Shown here: one piece after another, positions 5,951 to 10,339 of the stretch
Numbering within the stretch: position 1 is the stretch's first letter
Layout: each line of letters begins with the position of its first letter
DNA from: an uncultured Thalassospira sp.
GTDB lineage: Bacteria > Pseudomonadota > Alphaproteobacteria > Rhodospirillales_A > Thalassospiraceae
Direction of reading: 5' to 3'
DNA: 10,339 nt
Assembly (NCBI GenBank): GCA_946885765.1
Contig: CAMPHD010000083.1
Location: 1 to 10,339 of the forward strand
Made by a program: the position numbers and the translations under genes
Notes under the pieces: generated by a model
What the model was told of the DNA's origin: nothing
What the model saw: only the letters and a program-made list of their open reading frames with translations
Databases searched by the model: none

Positions 5951-6607
5951 ATGCGACTTCTTCTGATTGAGGATGAAAAAAATCTGGGAAATGCCGTCCG
6001 CGACAATCTATTGACTCAGGGACATGCCACAGACTGGGTGGAAACGATTGAGGATGCAGATAGCGCCATCATGACCACTCCCTATGACGTCATCCTGCTT
6101 GACCTCAATCTGCCGGATGGCCATGGCATTGAACTGCTGCGTCGATTGCGCATGCAGGGAGATACCACACCCTGCATTATTCTGACGGCACAGGACCAGA
6201 TCACCGACCGGATTAAGGGGCTCAATGCCGGGGCAGATGACTATATTGTCAAACCCTTTGATCTAGGGGAACTCGCGGCCCGACTGGCATCCGTCGCCCG
6301 GCGATATGCGGGAAATCCCAATCCCCTGCTACGCATTTCAAATGTCGAGATTGATCTGGCCAGACGGCATGTTCTTGTTGACAGCCGGATGGTCGAACTG
6401 ACCGCACGGGAATGGGCTTTGCTTGACCAGTTCGCCCGTCACCCCAGGACCATCCTGTCGAAAAGCCAGCTAGAGGAATCGCTGTACGAATTCGGTGCGG
6501 AAATCGAAAGCAATACGGTTGAAGTCTATGTCAGCCGATTGCGCAAAAAGATCGGCAGTCACTTGATCAAAACATTGCGCGGCATTGGTTACAGGCTGGA
6601 GGGATAA
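5951..6607 (+). CDS. OmpR/PmrA-family response regulator
   Basis: 218 residues from the ATG at 5951 (MRLLLIEDEKNLG); the frame is open further upstream to 5816, but that extension crosses the palindrome and does not resemble a receiver domain. The receiver domain (1-115) has the acidic pocket Glu7-Asp8, phospho-acceptor Asp51 in 'VILLDLNLPDGHG', switch residue Thr79 and Lys101 in 'DDYIVKPFDLGEL'. The C-terminal winged helix (about 125-218) includes 'LTAREWALLDQFARHP' and 'NTVEVYVSRLRKKIG', ending with the typical 'IKTLRGIGYRLEG'. It belongs to the QseB/PmrA/TctD-like group. The kinase gene starts 4 bases after its stop. Its likely targets are its own promoter and the divergent PepSY-eptA-kinase set (inference from the palindrome). 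The ribosome-binding site is weak (AGAGA). Confidence 0.93.
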   Translation: MRLLLIEDEKNLGNAVRDNLLTQGHATDWVETIEDADSAIMTTPYDVILLDLNLPDGHGIELLRRLRMQGDTTPCIILTAQDQITDRIKGLNAGADDYIVKPFDLGELAARLASVARRYAGNPNPLLRISNVEIDLARRHVLVDSRMVELTAREWALLDQFARHPRTILSKSQLEESLYEFGAEIESNTVEVYVSRLRKKIGSHLIKTLRGIGYRLEG

Positions 6608-6611
6608 GGTC

Positions 6612-7967
6612 ATGACCGCCATTATTCGGCATAGTCTTCTCGGTCAGATTGTTATCCGTGTCACCCTCTGCGTGTTTGCCCTCTGGCTGGTCGGCGCCAT
6701 ATTTGCAGCGGTTGTCATCAATGACGAACTTGGCGAGGCATTTGATACCGGGCTCCAGGAAACAGCGAGACGCACCCTGCCTTTGGCTGTTCAATTTCAC
6801 ATGAACCGCACGGACCAAGACGGGTCCACTCACATGCCTGCATTTTCTGCTGCGAACGGCTCCGCTCCACGTAGCGGGGAATACCTGATCTATCAATTGC
6901 GGGATCATGCCGGCAAAGTCGTCCTGCGCTCTCATGATACAACAGATATCCCGTTTCCAGCCCCTCTGATTGGCGGTTTCTGGGAAGATAGCGACTATCG
7001 CTATTACACCGAGGCCAGCATCAGTGGCAGCCTGTTTTTTCAGGTTGCCGAACCGATGGCTCACCGGCACGAGGCATCACTGGAGAGTTCTGCCGCCACC
7101 TTGTTGCCTCTCTCTGTACTTGTACCTGCAATTATAATTGCCATTTGGCTGAGCGTACGAAACGGCCTCTCCCCGGTACGTCTCCTGCGAGATGAAATTA
7201 GCCAGCGTGGCAGCGGCAATCTTGATCCGATCGATCTTGGTAAAACACCGCAAGAACTGGCCGACATGATTACTGCTATCAATAGCTTGCTCATCCGCCT
7301 GCGCTCTGCTCTGAATGCCGAACGCAACTTCGCCGCCAATAGCGCCCATGAATTGCGCACCCCTGTCGCAAGCGCCCTTGCTCAGACTCAGCAGTTACTT
7401 CTGGAAATCCACGAAAACAATCCTGCCCGAAAACGCGCTCAGAAAGTTGAAATGTCGCTGAACCGGCTTGCCCGACTTTCGGAAAAACTTCTGCAATGGT
7501 CTCGCGCCGAATCCGGGCTGGGCAGAAGCAGCGAGACACATGACCTGACTCCGATCATCCGGATGGTTCTTGACGATATCGAACGCAGCCGCCGATACGA
7601 CAATCATGTGGTTCTGGCCTCCCAAAGCGTTTCGCTGAAAGCAGCGATTGACCCGGATGCGTTTGGCATTTGCTTTCGAAACCTGCTTGAAAATGCACTT
7701 GGACATGGCAGTAACAGCGAACCTGTATATGTCGTCGTCGACACTTCGAACAGAATATGCGTTGAAAATGCGGGCCCTGTTATCCCGAAAACACTTCTCT
7801 CGCGCCTGACCAACCGTTTTGAACGGCACGGCCACCATCCAGACAGCACAGGCCTTGGTCTGTCGATCACATCAACAATTATTGCCCAGGCTGGTGGCGT
7901 ACTTGAACTCTGTTCACCCCGCCCGGAGATGTCCGATGGCTTTTCGGCTACTATCATATTTGACTAG
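6612..7967 (+). CDS. Sensor histidine kinase (PmrB/QseC-like)
   Basis: 451 residues from the ATG at 6612, with GGAGGG and AAGG motifs just upstream. One membrane segment at about 11-37 and a second at about 161-183 bracket a periplasmic sensor of about 120 residues, followed by a HAMP-like linker. The dimerisation/phospho-acceptor domain has the H-box 'NSAHELRTPVASALAQ' with His246. The ATPase domain has the N-box 'FRNLLENALGHG' (Asn357, Asn361) and the G2 box 'STGLGLSIT' (about 412-420). The G1 box reads VENAGPVI, where DxGxG is usual; related kinases also vary here, so activity is not excluded. It should phosphorylate the regulator encoded just upstream. The periplasmic sensor has no acidic iron-binding ExxE pattern that I can see, so its signal is unknown; the PepSY protein is a candidate partner (inference). 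Confidence 0.92.
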   Translation: MTAIIRHSLLGQIVIRVTLCVFALWLVGAIFAAVVINDELGEAFDTGLQETARRTLPLAVQFHMNRTDQDGSTHMPAFSAANGSAPRSGEYLIYQLRDHAGKVVLRSHDTTDIPFPAPLIGGFWEDSDYRYYTEASISGSLFFQVAEPMAHRHEASLESSAATLLPLSVLVPAIIIAIWLSVRNGLSPVRLLRDEISQRGSGNLDPIDLGKTPQELADMITAINSLLIRLRSALNAERNFAANSAHELRTPVASALAQTQQLLLEIHENNPARKRAQKVEMSLNRLARLSEKLLQWSRAESGLGRSSETHDLTPIIRMVLDDIERSRRYDNHVVLASQSVSLKAAIDPDAFGICFRNLLENALGHGSNSEPVYVVVDTSNRICVENAGPVIPKTLLSRLTNRFERHGHHPDSTGLGLSITSTIIAQAGGVLELCSPRPEMSDGFSATIIFD

Positions 7968-8064
7968 TATGAATCGTGCCCGATGAAAGCAGAAAACAAC
8001 CCACAACCACTTGTGTATGTCCGACTCATTGCAACACAATCGTCACGCGGCCTTGTCCACCTGT

Positions 8065-8073
8065 TTATCCACA
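8065..8073 (+). promoter_or_regulatory. DnaA-box 9-mer
   Basis: TTATCCACA is an exact match to the strongest DnaA-binding 9-mer. A weaker relative, TTGTCCACC (8053-8061, 7 of 9), lies 12 bases upstream in the same orientation. DnaA regulates ribonucleotide reductase genes in some bacteria, but the site is more than 600 bases from the nrdJ start. Confidence 0.35.
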
Positions 8074-8208
8074 GCATTTCAAGGTCTTCGGTCCTGAGTG
8101 CGCCCTGCCCGGCTTGAAAATTCGCGCCGTATAAAAACAATGATTTTCATATAAATATCAAAATGTTATCTGACATTCCCGTGCTAATAACATCATCGGG
8201 ACAGGATT

Positions 8209-8362
8209 GTTTGCGCTTGATACTGGATTTCAAACGCAAACAGCGTTAGCTTTGTTTTGCGTTGTGGGGGTCATCTCGTCCCGGCACAAGATGTAGTCCG
8301 AGTCTTATGGACTTGCGATGGCACCCCCATCGGCAAAAGCGCAGTATTCCGCGGGCTTGCGG
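8209..8362 (+). ncRNA. Candidate structured RNA upstream of nrdJ (unnamed)
   Basis: GGGGGT (8266-8271) pairs with ACCCCC (8323-8328); inside lie two hairpins, CATCT/AGATG (8272-8276 with 8289-8293) and AGTCC/GGACT (8295-8299 with 8309-8313), giving a three-way junction. An outer pairing TTTTGC/GCAAAA (8255-8260 with 8333-8338) extends the closing stem. Upstream, GTTTGCG (8209-8215) pairs with CGCAAAC (8235-8241), and the latter can pair with TTTGCG (8256-8261) instead, so alternative folds exclude each other. A small GC hairpin CCGC/GCGG (8349-8352 with 8359-8362) followed by GCGTTT ends the region. No B12-box (GCCACTG) is present, so it is not a standard cobalamin riboswitch. Strand is assumed from nrdJ. 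Confidence 0.42.
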
Positions 8363-8422
8363 CGCGTTTAAACAATCTTAACGAGATTTTCCAAACATCA
8401 GATATGCGCGACATCGATTGAA

Positions 8423-8470
8423 CCACTACATCTAGTGATAAAAATCGCTGTCAACCACAAAGTTTGGTGG
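8423..8470 (+). promoter_or_regulatory. Tandem NrdR-box-like operator
   Basis: Box 1, CCACTACATCTAGTGA (8423-8438), matches 12 of 16 positions of the NrdR consensus as I remember it (acaCwAtATaTwGtgt) and has perfect CACTA/TAGTG arms. Box 2, CCACAAAGTTTGGTGG (8455-8470), matches 10 of 16 with perfect CCAC/GTGG ends. Their starts are 32 bp apart, the characteristic spacing of paired NrdR boxes, about three helical turns. NrdR is the ATP/dATP-sensing repressor of ribonucleotide reductase genes, which fits nrdJ downstream. A TTGAAC -35-like sequence overlaps the first box at 8418-8423. Confidence 0.62.
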
Positions 8471-8618
8471 ACTACCCCGAATTTTTGGCCTTATAGTTCT
8501 GGCTACGGACCGGATGGTTCCAAGGGGGGACCACCACCACAGATTACCGAATTCCGTTCGCCCAAACATGGCCATTTTATAAAGGTCAGGGGGCAGCGTA
8601 TGAGCGTTGAGCAAACTA

Positions 8619-8624
8619 TATAAT
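8619..8624 (+). promoter_or_regulatory. Perfect TATAAT element upstream of nrdJ
   Basis: An exact -10 hexamer, 60 bases before the nrdJ ATG. The -35 position at 17-base spacing is poor. The surrounding 16 bases (8613-8628) also match the remembered NrdR consensus at 12 of 16 positions, so this could be a promoter covered by a further repressor box, or chance in an AT-rich patch. Confidence 0.35.
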
Positions 8625-8684
8625 GTTCAGGCCGTGTTGGTGCTTATGCGCACGACATCAAGTCTGACCAAAACGGAGCAGACC

Positions 8685-10339
8685 ATGCGGATCAGCAGAA
8701 AGTTCACTCAGGAAGGTGTCAGCCCTTACGCCGACATCGATTTTCGTAAGTCGTCCTGCGTCATCAAAAACCCCGACGGCTCGGTTGTTTTTGAAATGAA
8801 AGATATCGACGTCCCGTCATCCTGGTCGCAGGTGGCAAGTGACGTCCTTGCGCAGAAATACTTCCGAAAGGCGGGTGTTCCGGTCGCGCTGAAACCGGTC
8901 AAGGAAAAGGACGTTCCGTCCTGGCTCTGGCGTCAGGCACCTGACAAGTCCAAGCTCGAAAAAATGCCGTCGGAATCGCGTTATATCAGCGAAACCAGTG
9001 CCACTCAGGTCTTTGACCGTCTGGCTGGCACCTGGACCTATTGGGGCTGGAAAGGCGGCTATTTCGATGCCGAATCCGATGCGCAGGCTTTCTTCGATGA
9101 AATGCGCTATCAGCTTTCCCACCAGATGGGTGCGCCGAACTCGCCGCAATGGTTCAATACCGGTCTGCATTGGGCATATGGCATTGATGGCCCGGCACAG
9201 GGTCACTCCTATGTCGATTACAAAACCGGCGAACTGACCAAATCGGCCAGTGCCTACGAACATCCGCAGCCCCATGCCTGCTTCATCCAGTCGGTTTCCG
9301 ATGACCTCGTGAACGAGGGTGGCATCATGGATCTCTGGACCCGTGAAGCCCGCCTGTTCAAATTCGGTTCGGGCACCGGTTCGAACTTCTCGCATGTGCG
9401 CGGCGAAGGCGAAACCCTGTCGGGTGGCGGCCGTTCTTCGGGCCTCATGAGCTTCCTTAAAATCGGGGACCGCGCAGCGGGCGCGATCAAGTCGGGCGGC
9501 ACCACGCGCCGTGCGGCCAAAATGGTCGTGGTGGATATCAACCACCCGGACATCGAAAACTATATCGACTGGAAAGTCGTCGAAGAACAGAAGGTCGCGG
9601 CCCTTGTCGCCGGTTCGAAACTGGCCGAAAAGCACCTGACCGACGTTCTCGCAGCCTGCACCAACTGGGACGGTGCCGCCGATTCCGAGGATCGCTTCCT
9701 GCCGCGTGCCAACCCGCAGCTCAAAGAAGCCGTGCTGGCCGCCCGTGCCGAGATGATCCCGGATAGCTAGATCAACAAGATCATCGAATTCGCCCGTCAG
9801 GGCTTCACCGAAATCAGCTTCAAGACCTACGACACCGATTGGGACTCCGAAGCATACCTGACCGTTTCCGGTCAGAACTCGAACAACTCGGTTCGCGTCT
9901 CGAACGACTTCCTTCAGGCTGTTCTTGATAACGGTGACTGGGAACTGATCCGCCGCACCGATGGCAAGGTTTCCAAAACCCTTGCCGCCCGCGAATTGTG
10001 GGACAAGGTCGGCGAAGCTGCATGGGCCTGTGCTGATCCGGGCATCCAGTACGACACCACGATCAACGAATGGCACACCTGCCCGAATTCGGGTCGCATC
10101 AATGCGTCCAACCCGTGCTCGGAATATATGTTCATTGACGATACGGCCTGTAACCTGGCCTCGATGAACCTGATGAACTTCCGTTCGGATGATGGTGGCG
10201 TTGATGTCACGGCATACGAACATGCCGTGCGTCTCTGGACCGTCGTTCTGGAAATCTCGGTTCTGATGGCGCAGTTCCCGTCGGATCGTATTGCCGAACT
10301 GTCCTATCGTTACCGCACGCTTGGCCTTGGCTATGCCAA
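8685..10339 (+). CDS. nrdJ: Adenosylcobalamin-dependent (class II) ribonucleotide reductase NrdJ, interrupted by an in-frame TAG and cut by the right edge
   Basis: The ATG at 8685 has GGAG 6 bases upstream and gives the usual alphaproteobacterial NrdJ start (MRISRKFTQEGVSPYADIDF); the frame opens earlier, at a TTG, without support. Codons 1-361 read normally, codon 362 is TAG (9768-9770), then the same frame stays open to the window edge with full family similarity, about 551 codons of the roughly 1,200 usual. Visible motifs: 'NSPQWFNTGLHWAYGI' (152-167), Cys199 in HACFIQS (first redox cysteine by analogy with class I Cys225), 'FGSGTGSNFSHVRGEG' (about 227-242), and after the stop 'NPCSEYMF', whose Asn476, Cys478 and Glu480 correspond to the class I triad with the thiyl-radical cysteine, then 'DDTACNLASMNL' with Cys489. 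It reduces ribonucleotides to deoxyribonucleotides using adenosylcobalamin in the cytosol. The product ending at 361 would lack Cys478 and Cys489 and so cannot be active. The gene may be a pseudogene, or the base may be wrong. Confidence 0.9.
9768..9770 (+). other. In-frame TAG stop within nrdJ (codon 362)
   Basis: The context is ATGATCCCGGATAGC-TAG-ATCAACAAGATC, read MIPDS-stop-INKI. Related NrdJ proteins as I remember them have Tyr at this position ('IP-x-x-Y-I-x-x-I-I-x-FARQG'), so one C-to-G or T-to-G change in a TAC/TAT codon explains it. There is no nearby frameshift and codon use is unchanged on both sides. Confidence 0.9.

Larger units (their letters stand above)
7968..8684. other. 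717-base non-coding region upstream of nrdJ
   Basis: No convincing protein gene: open frames of about 60 codons at 8435-8623 on both strands have no ribosome-binding site and odd Trp/Pro-rich sequences. From left to right it holds a perfect DnaA-box 9-mer (8065-8073), an AT-rich tract (about 8130-8192) with the inverted repeat TGTTAT/ATAACA (8164-8169 and 8187-8192), a structured-RNA candidate (8209-8362), paired NrdR-box-like palindromes (8423-8470), and a perfect TATAAT (8619-8624) close to nrdJ. I see no obvious terminator for the kinase gene. Confidence 0.6.

Noticed and set aside
8053..8200. Chromosomal replication origin
   Set aside because: One exact DnaA box, one weak copy and an AT-rich tract are not enough, and none of the usual origin neighbours are present.
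8209..8362. Cobalamin riboswitch upstream of nrdJ
   Set aside because: Considered because NrdJ uses adenosylcobalamin, but no B12-box GCCACTG core or matching pseudoknot pattern is visible anywhere in 7968-8684.
8435..8623. 62-codon open frame upstream of nrdJ (and a similar one on the other strand)
   Set aside because: It starts at a GTG inside the first NrdR-like box, has no ribosome-binding site, and its Trp/Pro-rich sequence resembles no family; it overlaps regulatory sequence.
9760..9790. Selenocysteine- or pyrrolysine-type recoding at the nrdJ stop
   Set aside because: The codon is TAG, not TGA; no conspicuous stem-loop follows, and homologues have Tyr there, so recoding to an unusual residue is not supported.
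8817..10223. 468-codon open frame antisense to nrdJ
   Set aside because: It is the shadow of nrdJ in a GC-rich genome; its protein has no recognisable features, whereas the plus-strand frame is clearly NrdJ.

Overview
This window looks like chromosomal DNA of a marine-type alphaproteobacterium of the Rhodospirillales. A Thalassospira-like genome is my best guess, made from memory of gene order and protein style and not verified. Supporting signs are an NDUFA12-type complex I accessory gene, next to a short MlaD and a DUF2155 protein, and a B12-dependent ribonucleotide reductase as the RNR.

Left part (1-2770, all genes on the minus strand): the start of a periplasmic YceI-family protein runs off the left edge. 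Next comes a 400-base gene-free stretch with hairpins. Then, reading leftward from 2609, come an NDUFA12 subunit, MlaD, an 81-residue uncharacterised protein and a DUF2155 secreted protein. Hairpin terminators separate NDUFA12 from mlaD, mlaD from the small ORF, and follow DUF2155. The small ORF and DUF2155 form a tight pair.

Middle part (2772-7967): an envelope-modification module. On the minus strand a PepSY-domain secreted protein, an MCR/EptA-type phosphoethanolamine transferase and a soluble diacylglycerol kinase follow one another; the last two genes overlap by 14 bases. Divergently, on the plus strand, lies an OmpR-family response regulator with its histidine kinase. The shared intergenic region carries a 55-bp near-perfect palindrome. 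Each arm holds two CTGA half-sites 11 bp apart, which is what one expects for back-to-back response-regulator operators. The biochemical logic is that EptA-type enzymes take phosphoethanolamine from phosphatidylethanolamine and leave diacylglycerol, which the kinase can return to the phospholipid pool.

Right part (7968-10339): a 717-base non-coding region, then nrdJ running off the right edge. The non-coding region has a perfect DnaA-box 9-mer, a structured-RNA candidate with mutually exclusive pairings, and a pair of NrdR-box-like palindromes at 32-bp spacing. The nrdJ frame is interrupted by one in-frame TAG at codon 362, where relatives are expected to have Tyr. Reading continues perfectly after it, so this is either a nonsense mutation or a sequence error in a gene that is probably essential. 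No mobile element, CRISPR array, tRNA or rRNA was seen.
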